Shown here: in pieces, positions 34,720 to 43,022 of the stretch
How positions within the stretch are numbered: position 1 is the first letter of the stretch
Layout of the letters: each line of letters starts with the position of its first letter
Assembly: GCF_924101635.2 (NCBI RefSeq)
Contig: NZ_CAKMAA020000056.1
Span: forward strand, 1 to 64,000
DNA length: 64,000 nt
Direction of reading: 5' to 3'
Source of the DNA: Candidatus Nitrotoga sp. HW29
GTDB taxonomy: Bacteria; Pseudomonadota; Gammaproteobacteria; Burkholderiales; Gallionellaceae
The notes under the pieces: generated by a model
What the model was told of the DNA's origin: nothing
The model's database searches: none
Seen by the model: the letters and a program-made list of their open reading frames with translations, nothing else
Made by a program: the position numbers and the translations under genes

Positions 34720-35765
34720 GCATTTTCGCGGCGCAGGAGAGTGCAACTGATAAGTCACTGCTTTTGGGCAATTCGCCTAACGCGGAGATGTTATTACAGC
34801 GCAAATATGCTTTAGGCTTGCACAAGTCGTCACCGACCAGCGAATCCGAGGGTAAGACACGCTTGCAAGCCAAGCTCACCATAGGTGCCAGCAACGATCC
34901 GCTGGAGCAGGAAGCGGATCGGGTCGCAGATCAAATATTGGCAGTACCTATTCATTCCGCAGTAAGCGGAGCGGTGCCGAGCATACAGCGATTCACTGGG
35001 CAATCAACAGGTGATGCAGGAATTGCACCAGCCAGCGTAGACCGCGTGCTATCCGGTTCCGGCAGGTCGCTTGATCCGGCAATACAGCAAGACATGGAGC
35101 AGCGCTTTGGCCATGATTTTTCGCAAGTGCGAGTGCATACCGATTTTGCCGCCAAGCAATCAGCGCAAGATATTAATGCCCATGCTTATACGGTGGGCCA
35201 CAACATTGTGTTTGGTGCAGGCAAGTTTGCGCCCGAGTCGTACGAGGGGCGCAAGCTGATTGCCCATGAGCTGACGCATGTGGTGCAGCAGACAGGCGCA
35301 GCGGGGATTCATGCAGGCCCAAGCGGTGAAAAACTTACAGTATCCTCAGGGAGTAATCACACGATACAAAAACAGGAAGTTAAGCCTGATGCGAATCCTG
35401 AAAAAAATAAAACTGACGATTCAACGCTTTCTGTTCAACTTGCTGAACCCGATTTTCTAAGCCTCAAGCAACCTTTTTTCGAGCGTAATGTTTTTCAGCT
35501 TTGGGATCCAACTTCAGCCTTGGGTGTATGGAAATACAATTTGGACTTCTTCAAACGCTTTGGAGTGAGCGATAAATGGGCAGGCAAAGCCGCCAATTTG
35601 ACCGCTCCACTCGCTATTGATGCGCAATTAAAAGCCAGCAATCCCAAATGGTGGGAAATAACGGACAAAGAGTTAAAAACGACTTCAATTGTAGCGCCGA
35701 TACCCATCTTCCAATTTGATGCCAATTTTAGCAATTGGAAGCCACTACCATTTTTACAGAAATAA
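34716..35765 (+). CDS. DUF4157 cargo protein 1
   Basis: A 349-residue protein. DUF4157 (residues about 118-192) has RFGHDFSQVRVHTD and HELTHVVQQ (184-192). The leader differs from its two paralogs: the CxC/CxxC cysteines are lost (RKYALGLHKSS in place of RKCACG), although QAKLTIGASNDPLEQEADR is kept. The C-terminus (FLSLKQPFFERNVFQLWDPT, then WWEITDKELKTTSIV) is a block I associate with other DUF4157 proteins; its activity is unknown. It overlaps the small preceding gene, which places it in the eCIS transcript. Probably a loaded or particle-associated protein. Confidence 0.8.
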   Translation: MSIFAAQESATDKSLLLGNSPNAEMLLQRKYALGLHKSSPTSESEGKTRLQAKLTIGASNDPLEQEADRVADQILAVPIHSAVSGAVPSIQRFTGQSTGDAGIAPASVDRVLSGSGRSLDPAIQQDMEQRFGHDFSQVRVHTDFAAKQSAQDINAHAYTVGHNIVFGAGKFAPESYEGRKLIAHELTHVVQQTGAAGIHAGPSGEKLTVSSGSNHTIQKQEVKPDANPEKNKTDDSTLSVQLAEPDFLSLKQPFFERNVFQLWDPTSALGVWKYNLDFFKRFGVSDKWAGKAANLTAPLAIDAQLKASNPKWWEITDKELKTTSIVAPIPIFQFDANFSNWKPLPFLQK

Positions 35766-35823
35766 TATTTGCATCCATTTAAAGATCAGATGAACTATAA
35801 CCATCGCCAAGAGAGTTGAAGTA

Positions 35824-37536
35824 ATGAGTACCGCTGCACCATTACAGAACACGGCTGCCAAGTCTCCGCTTGTGGATAAATCGTCTCACGCGAAATTACT
35901 ATTGCAGCGCAAGTGCGCGTGCGGCAACTCGGCATCATCGTCATTAAGCGGTGAATGCGGGGAATGCAATAAAAAACGTTTGCAAAAGAAACTCAGCATA
36001 GGTGCAAGTAACGACCCGCTGGAACAGGAAGCGGATCGGGTCGCCGATCAGGTGTTAGAAGCGTCGTCACACTCCTCATTTAGCAGCGCAACACCGAGCA
36101 TCCAGCGCTTTATGGATCAAGCGACAGGGAATTTAGATGCTGCACCACCTAGCGTGGATCAAGTGCTTTCTGGTTCCGGCAAGCCGCTGGATTCTGCATT
36201 ACAACACAACATGGAACAGCGCTTCGGACATGATTTTTCGCAGGTGCGCGTGCATACCGGCCTGGCTGCCGAGCAATCAGCGCGGGACGTAAACGTCCAT
36301 GCATACACTGTGGGACAAAACATTGTGTTCGGTGCAGACCGGTTTGTGCCGGGGTCGCACGAAGGGCAGCGGCTGCTTGCTCATGAGTTGACACATGTGA
36401 TACAGCAATCAGGTTCAGATAGGGTTTGTGTTGGTCAAAGCAATGTCGTGCAGCGGCAGCCGGCACCACCCAGGAAATGGAAAATACTCTCGCTAGAAGA
36501 GATCAAGTCTGACTCCATGCGCGAGAAGCGTCGTGAAAAATCAGGTCAGGCCGAAGCCAAAGTCTGCCGAACAACCGGAAAGATCGGTAAACAATTAACT
36601 AAAGAAGACTGTCCAACTGTCCTAGAACCGGGTAGAGAGGTTAACATCGTCAAGAAACTACATGACGGCTTCTGGCTACAGATCGAGAACTCGGGCTTTG
36701 CCGATATTGGGCCTAAAGAGCTGACATATGTTCTCGGAGCATTTGTTGATGAACCAATCTCCCCGCTGGATTCGGGCGAAAGTTGGCTGGATCCCAGTTC
36801 GAGCATCAGCAAGTCCTGGGACTTGTACCGAAAAGCTCAAGCTGATCCGACCCAATCGAATCTGAAGCTGGTCTGGGCATCGCGTAGCGAAGTAAAAGCT
36901 TGGCTGACGAGCATAGGCAAAACGCTGGCCCCGCAAGGCGCCAAGCTGACAAGGCGCAATTTGGACGACTATCGGCGTATTTATGCCTCTGCCGAGCAAC
37001 TGTGGATAGCCAGTGATCAATTGCTCGCGCAGCACAAGTACCCTGAAGCAGAGAAAGAAACTTATACAGATTGGGCGGTAGGCAGCGGTAAAGATCAGGG
37101 TGATAGCATCCATGCCAAAAATGTTCCCACCACGGCCAAATATCACATAGATATCTTTGGCGAGGGTTACTTCAAAGGGGCGGTCAACATTGGCATGGCC
37201 GAACGCACCACCACCACCGGCATCAGCAACTCACGCGTGCCCAATTTGATTTACCGCAAGTTTTCCCGCAAGAGCACCAACACGCTGCCGATCGCTGACC
37301 ATGTTGCGGATTTGGTCACTTCAGAAAACGGTCCCATTGAAATGCAGGGTCTCGCCGAAGAGATTGCCCGCATCATCGCCCCTGGTGGCACCATCGTGCT
37401 TATCAGTCCGGTAAGTGAGAAGGCCAGTCACGACAAGATCGCCAAAGCGACGGGCGGTACCGTTAATCAGGTACTTACCAACAACAGCCGTAACGTAGAA
37501 ACCGTACAAACGACAATTGTCGTTCCAGGACCGTAA
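35824..37536 (+). CDS. DUF4157 cargo protein 2, methyltransferase-like C-terminus
   Basis: A 570-residue protein. The leader MSTAAPLQNTAAKSPLVDKS is followed by a cysteine cluster CAC..CGEC (31, 33, 45, 48), then DUF4157 with HELTHVIQQ (187-195). A short SH3-like piece (LHDGFWLQIENSGFADIG) lies near 280. The last about 140 residues resemble the second half of a class I SAM methyltransferase (LPIADHVADLVTSENG and EIARIIAPGGTIVLISP), with YHIDIFGEGYFKGAVNIG as a possible motif I. A clear GxGxG is missing, so binding of SAM is uncertain. It is likely an effector carried by the injection system. A thioredoxin-like gene follows two bases on. Confidence 0.8.
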   Translation: MSTAAPLQNTAAKSPLVDKSSHAKLLLQRKCACGNSASSSLSGECGECNKKRLQKKLSIGASNDPLEQEADRVADQVLEASSHSSFSSATPSIQRFMDQATGNLDAAPPSVDQVLSGSGKPLDSALQHNMEQRFGHDFSQVRVHTGLAAEQSARDVNVHAYTVGQNIVFGADRFVPGSHEGQRLLAHELTHVIQQSGSDRVCVGQSNVVQRQPAPPRKWKILSLEEIKSDSMREKRREKSGQAEAKVCRTTGKIGKQLTKEDCPTVLEPGREVNIVKKLHDGFWLQIENSGFADIGPKELTYVLGAFVDEPISPLDSGESWLDPSSSISKSWDLYRKAQADPTQSNLKLVWASRSEVKAWLTSIGKTLAPQGAKLTRRNLDDYRRIYASAEQLWIASDQLLAQHKYPEAEKETYTDWAVGSGKDQGDSIHAKNVPTTAKYHIDIFGEGYFKGAVNIGMAERTTTTGISNSRVPNLIYRKFSRKSTNTLPIADHVADLVTSENGPIEMQGLAEEIARIIAPGGTIVLISPVSEKASHDKIAKATGGTVNQVLTNNSRNVETVQTTIVVPGP

Positions 37537-37538
37537 CC

Positions 37539-37973
37539 ATGTCCTACAAAGTCACCCGTGATCAAGATAGTTGCCCGAGTATTAGTTTAACGGACGAGCC
37601 ACCCTATGTTCATACATTGGTTGCAGTACCTGCTGCGCGAGAGTCCGAGCTCAATACGGACAATTGGCTGGTAATGGCCTGCGCCGTTTGGAGCACGCCA
37701 GACAACTTAGCCATCCAAACTGCTCTTGATGTGGCCAAACACTATGGTGGAAAACTCAATCTTGGACTACGTCCTTTCGATGATACGGAAGAGCTCGGTA
37801 CTTGGTGTCCAGGCTTAGAGGACAGTGGACAAAGTCCGCTATGGGTATTGCTCCGTGATGGTGAGGTATGTATGCAGCGCAGCGGGATTCTTACGGTTGA
37901 TGAACTGGTCGAGGTGATTGGCGATGTCTGTGATCGATTTGGCAGTTGCGAAATGATTGAAAAATCCGCGTAG
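37539..37973 (+). CDS. Thioredoxin-like protein, possible partner of cargo 2
   Basis: A 144-residue protein whose pattern (NWLVMACAVWSTPDNLAIQT, VAKHYGGKLNLGLRPFDD, QSPLWVLLRDGEVCMQRSG) suggests a thioredoxin fold, but the CxxC active site is absent (VWSTPD stands in its place). It starts two bases after cargo 2 and is not found beside the other cargo genes, so it may be a specific immunity, chaperone or accessory protein. This is inferred from position and fold only. Confidence 0.55.
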   Translation: MSYKVTRDQDSCPSISLTDEPPYVHTLVAVPAARESELNTDNWLVMACAVWSTPDNLAIQTALDVAKHYGGKLNLGLRPFDDTEELGTWCPGLEDSGQSPLWVLLRDGEVCMQRSGILTVDELVEVIGDVCDRFGSCEMIEKSA

Positions 37974-38140
37974 GGTGGAGCGTAATCCGCCGATGATGAC
38001 GCCGTAAAACGCAATAACGGAGGGGCAATGGTTTAGCATATTGCGCCGAATGGAAGGAGATTGATACCTTCATTGCAACTGCGTAACTGCGCAGAAGATA
38101 AAGTAATCCAGTAAAGTCCCTGAGAACCGGAGATAAAGTA

Positions 38141-39610
38141 ATGAGTACCGCCGCACCACTACAGAACACTGCTGCCAATTCACCGCTCGTCGGCAAATCG
38201 CCGCACACGAGGTTGTTGTTACAACGCAAATGCGCCTGCGGCGGGTCGGCATCATCATTAAGTGGTGCATGCGAGGAATGCAATAAAAAACGTTTGCAAA
38301 CCAAACTTAGCGTAGGTGCCAGCAACGACCCGTTGGAACAGGAAGCGGATCGGATTGCTGATCAGGTACTGGCAGGGCCAGCAAATTCTACAGTCAACAA
38401 GGTACCACCGCGCATTCAACGTTTTACGGGGCAATCCTCCGGGGAAGCGGATACGGTGCCCGCCAGTGTTGATCGCGTGCTTGCCGGTTCCGGCAGGCCG
38501 CTTGATACGCGAGTGCAGCAAGATATGGAGCAACGCTTTGGATATGATTTTTCGCGGGTGCGGGTGCATACCGACGCGGCTGCCGAGCAATCGGCAAGGG
38601 ATGTGAGCGCCCATGCTTACACGGTGGGACATAATATTGTGTTTGGTGCCGGCCAATTTTCGCCGGGGTCAAATGCAGGCCAGCGTTTGCTTGCCCATGA
38701 GTTGACTCACGTGCTACAGCAACAGTCAACGGGTGCCGCGGCGGTACAGACGCAACTCTTGCAGCGGCGCGAATGTAAGTCTGATCGTAAGTGCAGTGAG
38801 ACCGAAAATTGTGCAAAACCTGATGCGGACGAGAAGAGCGATGGTAGCGAGAGTAAATGGCACAGTCTTACCGTGAATGTGGACGTTGAAGCGGATGACT
38901 TCGAATCCGCGCTGCGATCCAAGCAACTTGGACACACCCACGTACGTTTCGCGGAGAGCAATGGTACCCAATATAGCTATGGTTTCTATCCTGCTGGCGA
39001 AACTCCGAACGAAAAGAAGCCCAGCGTACCGGGTTGTGTCAATCACCCTGATACAAAACACGACGCCTGTACTGACCGTGCCGTGACTTTTTCCCTGAAA
39101 AAAGAGCAATATCTATCCGGCTTGGAACATGCTCAGGAAATTTGTCGTACGGGTCATTTTTATGGCATTGATAGTTCAAAAGTTAGTTACACCTGCACTA
39201 CTTTTGCCGCTAATGTGACAAAAGCAGCCGGCAAAAGCCTGCCAAGCTCGGCGAGCAAACCCACAACAATTTACTATCAGCAGATACCGTCGATCGATAA
39301 CCCCAATACGTTAAATGAAAATCTGGAGGCCGAAAATAAAGGGATGGGTACCGACGAAGAGGTACTGACGGCGATTGAAATGTGGGGCGAAAGCATGTTG
39401 AATAGTTTTCATCATCAAGAGAAGTCACGTTGGATACGGATGTTGCTCGAAGGCTGGATTAGCGATCGTGACGTCGACGCAGTCGTGAAGGTTGGCAATG
39501 TTACTTCGGCGAGTGATTTAACCAAGATACGCTCCAGTGTTGACAGTTTTGTTAAAGATATGAGTAGTAATGCGCAGAGAAAGCGCGTTCGTGCAGCGCT
39601 TGGCTATTAG
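38141..39610 (+). CDS. DUF4157 cargo protein 3, NlpC/P60-like C-terminus
   Basis: A 489-residue protein. Leader (MSTAAPLQNTAANSPLVGKS), cysteine cluster CAC..CEEC and DUF4157 (HELTHVLQQ from about 186) closely follow cargo 2, also at DNA level. The C-terminal part is different: GHTHVRFAES (His265/267) and YTCTTFAANVTKAAG (Cys352) resemble the His and Cys of circularly permuted NlpC/P60-type cysteine amidases. It would act on peptidoglycan or an acyl/peptide bond; the target is unknown. A helical tail ends the protein. Upstream 37974-38140 is gene-free. Confidence 0.8.
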   Translation: MSTAAPLQNTAANSPLVGKSPHTRLLLQRKCACGGSASSLSGACEECNKKRLQTKLSVGASNDPLEQEADRIADQVLAGPANSTVNKVPPRIQRFTGQSSGEADTVPASVDRVLAGSGRPLDTRVQQDMEQRFGYDFSRVRVHTDAAAEQSARDVSAHAYTVGHNIVFGAGQFSPGSNAGQRLLAHELTHVLQQQSTGAAAVQTQLLQRRECKSDRKCSETENCAKPDADEKSDGSESKWHSLTVNVDVEADDFESALRSKQLGHTHVRFAESNGTQYSYGFYPAGETPNEKKPSVPGCVNHPDTKHDACTDRAVTFSLKKEQYLSGLEHAQEICRTGHFYGIDSSKVSYTCTTFAANVTKAAGKSLPSSASKPTTIYYQQIPSIDNPNTLNENLEAENKGMGTDEEVLTAIEMWGESMLNSFHHQEKSRWIRMLLEGWISDRDVDAVVKVGNVTSASDLTKIRSSVDSFVKDMSSNAQRKRVRAALGY

Positions 39611-39649
39611 ATTATAGGTGACTAAATTGACAAACAGGTACCTGATGCA

Positions 39650-40306
39650 ATGAGCGGCTATTCGAATTCTCCCAAAGTTCTCAAAGGCGGCATCGTGCTG
39701 ATTGATGCCGAATCGGGCCGCGTGCTGCGCATCATTTCGCTGCAATACAACCCGGAAAAAATGACGCGCACCCTGCAAGTACAGGGTGCCGGTGGCGAGG
39801 GGGGTAACCGCTCGGAGGCCATGCGCTTCAAGGGTCCGGCGGTGGAGACGTTCAAGCTGGAGGCGGACATCGATGCGGCGGATCAATTGGAATTTCCCGA
39901 TCAACACCGCTCCGTGGTGGAAAACGGCATCCAGCCGCAAGTTTCGGTGCTGGAATCACTGGTCAATCCGACCAGCAGCCAGTTGCTTGACCGCAATGCA
40001 ATGTCGCAGTCCGGCACGCTGGAGATCGCGCCGATGGAGGCGCCACTGGCCCTTTTTGTGTGGGGAAAAAATCGCATCGTGCCGGTGCGAATTACCGATT
40101 TCAGCGTCACCGAGGAAGCCTTCGACCCATCCTTGAATCCGATCGTCGCCAAGGTAAATATCGGCTTTAGGGTGCTGAACGTGGACGATCTTGGTTTCAG
40201 TCATAAAGGCGGCAGTTTGTTCATGAGCTATTTGCAAAACAAGGAACGGCTTGCGGCTAAAGTCCAAGCGGGCACTTTTTCCACGCTGGGAATAGGAGGC
40301 ATTTGA
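39650..40306 (+). CDS. CIS tube-cap/hub adaptor (Afp7 N-domain type)
   Basis: A 218-residue protein of the 'contractile injection system tube protein' family: GRVLRIISLQYNPEKMTRTL, ETFKLEADIDAADQLEF and PLALFVWGKNRIVPVRITDF are its core. In Afp/PVC this domain joins tube and baseplate hub and is usually followed by LysM. Here the LysM part is the separate next gene. The first structural gene after the cargo module. Confidence 0.88.
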   Translation: MSGYSNSPKVLKGGIVLIDAESGRVLRIISLQYNPEKMTRTLQVQGAGGEGGNRSEAMRFKGPAVETFKLEADIDAADQLEFPDQHRSVVENGIQPQVSVLESLVNPTSSQLLDRNAMSQSGTLEIAPMEAPLALFVWGKNRIVPVRITDFSVTEEAFDPSLNPIVAKVNIGFRVLNVDDLGFSHKGGSLFMSYLQNKERLAAKVQAGTFSTLGIGGI

Positions 40307-40671
40307 TGATAGACCCGATTCAGGCTTTCATGCAGGCGAATTCGCTCGTCACTCCCCTGTTTCCGCCTGAGAGCCGTTACCACGGTATCGCGGCGGTGCA
40401 GTCCACTCAGCCGGATGGTACGGTCGTCGCATATCTGAAGCGCCGTTTTGTGCCGCCGCCTGAAAACTTCTCGCTGCTACAAGAGCACATGGTCACTGCG
40501 AGCGACCGGCTGGACAATCTTGCCGCGCACTATATCGGTGATCCGTCGCAGTACTGGCGCATCTGCGATGCCAACGGCGCCATACGCCCGGAAGAATTGA
40601 CGGAGACTGCGGGCAAGCGCCTGCGCATCACCTTGCCGGAAGGTGTCCAGGGAGTGATCGATGCTGGCTAA
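40306..40671 (+). CDS. LysM-like hub adaptor
   Basis: A 121-residue protein with a LysM/tail-X-like pattern: HMVTASDRLDNLAAHYIGDP followed by QYWRICDANGAI and RLRITLPEG. It probably connects the tube adaptor with the hub. ATG at 40306 follows AGGAGGC and overlaps the preceding TGA; the frame is also open to a TTG at 40303. The next gene begins inside its last codons. Confidence 0.8.
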   Translation: MIDPIQAFMQANSLVTPLFPPESRYHGIAAVQSTQPDGTVVAYLKRRFVPPPENFSLLQEHMVTASDRLDNLAAHYIGDPSQYWRICDANGAIRPEELTETAGKRLRITLPEGVQGVIDAG

Positions 40672-41803
40672 GGGGATACATCTCACGTTGATGATCGGCC
40701 CTGTTGTGCCGGTGCCGGTGCCGCAGATGGTGATGAACGCGCTCGACAGTGTGCAGGTCACTACGGCGGCAGGCGCGGCGAGCGGCTTTCAGATGAGCTT
40801 TCAATTCAGCAGCAAGTCGGAATTGAACACGTTTTTCATTATCGCTGGCGCGATGAACAGTGGTCCCGCCATGCCACCGCTGCGCGTCATGTTGATCATC
40901 ACCCTCAACGGTACGCCACAGCCGCTGTTTGACGGGGTGATGACGAATGTAGAGGTGCAGGCGGGAAGCAATGGTTCTCCGGGTATGGTGACGGTTACCG
41001 GGGAGGATCTTACCAAGGTTATGGATATGCTCGACTTTAGCGGTTTGCCATATCCTGCGCTGCCAATTGAGGCGCGCGTGGCGCTGATTTGCGCCAAATA
41101 CGCGGCCTTCGGCTTGATTCCGCTGATTATTCCGGTGCTGTTTCCCGATGTTCCCATTCCGGTAGACAAGATTCCCGCCCATAAGGGCACCGACCTCCAA
41201 TACATTCAGCAGCTCGCTGAAGAGGCAGGCTACACTTTTTACATCGAACCCGGACCGGCGGTGGGCACCAATATTGCTTATTTTGGACCGGAAATCAAAG
41301 TGGGTGTGCCACAACCGGCGCTAAACGTGGATATGGACGCGTTAACCAACGTTGAAAATATAAATTTTTCGTTCGATCCGACAAAAGGCGTGCTGCCGAT
41401 TGTATTTATCCAGAACCAACTTACGCGCGTCCCGATTCCGATCCCGATTCCCAATATTAATCCGTTGCAGCCACCGCTGGGAGCGCTTCCTACAACGCTC
41501 AGCAATCTCAAGATACTGAAAGACACGGCAAAGCTGAACCCGATGCAGGCGATTTTAAAAGGGCTTAATGAAGCGAAGAAATCGCAGGATTCAGTCAGTG
41601 CCAATGGCAGCATTAATGTGCTGCGCTACGGTCGACCACTGAAAGCCAGGCAGTTGGTCGGTGTGCGTGGCGCAGGCATCGCCTATGATGGTCTGTATTT
41701 TGTAAAAAGTGTCACCAGCACACTCAAGCGCGGTGAGTTCAAGCAAAGTTTCAACTTGACGCGTAACGGTCTGGTTTCAATCACACCGAGGGTTCCCGTA
41801 TGA
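40661..41803 (+). CDS. Baseplate hub protein (gpD/VgrG-like)
   Basis: A 380-residue late-control-gene-D type hub (Afp8 N-part, T4 gp27). ALDSVQVTTAAGAASGFQMSF, LFDGVMTNVEVQAGSNG and TVTGEDLTKVMDML are typical; KGTDLQYIQQLAEEAGYTFYI is the second hub beta-barrel. A proline-rich insert (PIPIPIPNINPLQPPLGALP) follows. It trimerises below the tube and carries the spike, encoded next. It overlaps the LysM gene by 11 bases and gpV by four. Confidence 0.9.
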   Translation: MLAKGIHLTLMIGPVVPVPVPQMVMNALDSVQVTTAAGAASGFQMSFQFSSKSELNTFFIIAGAMNSGPAMPPLRVMLIITLNGTPQPLFDGVMTNVEVQAGSNGSPGMVTVTGEDLTKVMDMLDFSGLPYPALPIEARVALICAKYAAFGLIPLIIPVLFPDVPIPVDKIPAHKGTDLQYIQQLAEEAGYTFYIEPGPAVGTNIAYFGPEIKVGVPQPALNVDMDALTNVENINFSFDPTKGVLPIVFIQNQLTRVPIPIPIPNINPLQPPLGALPTTLSNLKILKDTAKLNPMQAILKGLNEAKKSQDSVSANGSINVLRYGRPLKARQLVGVRGAGIAYDGLYFVKSVTSTLKRGEFKQSFNLTRNGLVSITPRVPV

Positions 41804-42315
41804 GCGACAGCGGCAATTTTTATGGCAAGTACCGCGGCATGGTACTCAACAATGTAGACCCGATGCAGATGGGACGATTGCAGATACAGGTGCCTGATGT
41901 GGCCGGGTTTATTCCCACAACCTGGGCGATGCCCTGCGTGCCGCTGGCCGGGATAAATATGGGCATGTTTGCGTTGCCCATGATCGGTAGCGGCGTGTGG
42001 GTAGAGTTCGAACAGGGTAATTCGGATCATCCGATTTGGGTTGGTTGCTTTTGGGGTAGTGCCGCAGAGCTGCCGGTGCTGTCGCGTATGGTGCCGCCCG
42101 TCGTGCCTGGTATTACGTTACAGACTCCGCTCAAGAATGGTCTGATTATTAGTGATGTACCCGGTCCCACGGGAGGTATCCAGTTGCAGACCACGACCGG
42201 TGCCATGATCTCGGTGACCGACATCGGCATCATGATCTCCAACGGCAAAGGCGCAGTGATTAATCTCACCGGGCCGACGGTGGACATTAATCTCGGGGCA
42301 CTCACGGTGGTATAA
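41800..42315 (+). CDS. Central spike protein (gpV-like)
   Basis: A 171-residue spike of the gpV/gp5-OB-fold family: YGKYRGMVLNNVDPMQMGRL, GSGVWVEFEQGNSDHPIWVG. The C-terminal about 50 residues (SVTDIGIMISNGKGAVINLTG) form repeat strands typical of a trimeric beta-helix spike. It pierces the target membrane, together with the PAAR-like tip. Confidence 0.92.
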   Translation: MSDSGNFYGKYRGMVLNNVDPMQMGRLQIQVPDVAGFIPTTWAMPCVPLAGINMGMFALPMIGSGVWVEFEQGNSDHPIWVGCFWGSAAELPVLSRMVPPVVPGITLQTPLKNGLIISDVPGPTGGIQLQTTTGAMISVTDIGIMISNGKGAVINLTGPTVDINLGALTVV

Positions 42316-42328
42316 GGAGAACGACACG

Positions 42329-42646
42329 ATGCCCGCACCCATCCTTCATCTTGGCGCCACGGTAACCTGTATGCATGCAGGGCCGGCGACACCGCTCACG
42401 CCATTTCCGCGCGTGCTGCTTAGCGGTCAACCGGTGACCACACTGGCCACGCCCTATGCGATTACCGGCTGCGCTCTTACCGGTACGTCCAATCCGCCCT
42501 GCGTTACCGCGCAGTGGGTGGCGGGTGCGATACGGGTGCTGGCAGGCGGTGTGCCGGTGTTGATACAAACGGGGCAGGCGGTGTGCGTGCCTACCGGCAC
42601 CGGTTTGTTGCCGTTGGTGGTACAACCGCGGGTGCTTGCGACATGA
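42329..42646 (+). CDS. PAAR-like tip protein
   Basis: A 105-residue protein with a PAAR-like pattern, ILHLGATVTCMHAGPATP and TGTSNPPCVTAQWVAGAIRV; Cys and His (CMHAG, C..PC, VCVP) may bind a metal ion at the spike apex. AAGGAGAACGACACG precedes the start. It lies between spike and gp25, the standard place. Confidence 0.82.
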   Translation: MPAPILHLGATVTCMHAGPATPLTPFPRVLLSGQPVTTLATPYAITGCALTGTSNPPCVTAQWVAGAIRVLAGGVPVLIQTGQAVCVPTGTGLLPLVVQPRVLAT

Positions 42647-42653
42647 GGTACTT

Positions 42654-43022
42654 ATGAGCCAGATCGACTATCCCTTCCAATTCGACGGTCGCGGCCGCAC
42701 CGCGCAGACGGATGAGTCCGGTTATATTCGCGACCTCATCGAGCAGGTATTGCTCACTGCGCCGGGCGAACGCGTGATGCGTCCCACCTTCGGCAGTGGC
42801 GTGATGCAATTGGTGTTCGCCGCCGCCAGTCCTGAAGTGGCGGCGACTACGCAGTTCCTGATTCAAGGCGCTTTGCAGCAATGGCTGAGCGATGTCATCA
42901 CCGTGGATACCGTCGATGTGCAGGCGCAGGAAGGCGCCTTGCTCATTACCGTGCAGTATATAGAGCGTCGCACGCAAACTCGCGGGGTGGCGCAGATTAG
43001 CGCGCCGGGAGGCGGCTCATGA
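42654..43022 (+). CDS. GPW/gp25 baseplate protein
   Basis: A 122-residue gp25-family wedge protein: YPFQFDGRGRTAQTDESGYI, QVLLTAPGERVMRPTFGSGV (the family EPR-like site reads ERVMRPTFG) and the C-terminal beta strands. It starts sheath polymerisation at the baseplate. ATG 42654 follows TGAGGTA; the longer frame to 42636 overlaps the PAAR-like gene. Confidence 0.92.
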   Translation: MSQIDYPFQFDGRGRTAQTDESGYIRDLIEQVLLTAPGERVMRPTFGSGVMQLVFAAASPEVAATTQFLIQGALQQWLSDVITVDTVDVQAQEGALLITVQYIERRTQTRGVAQISAPGGGS

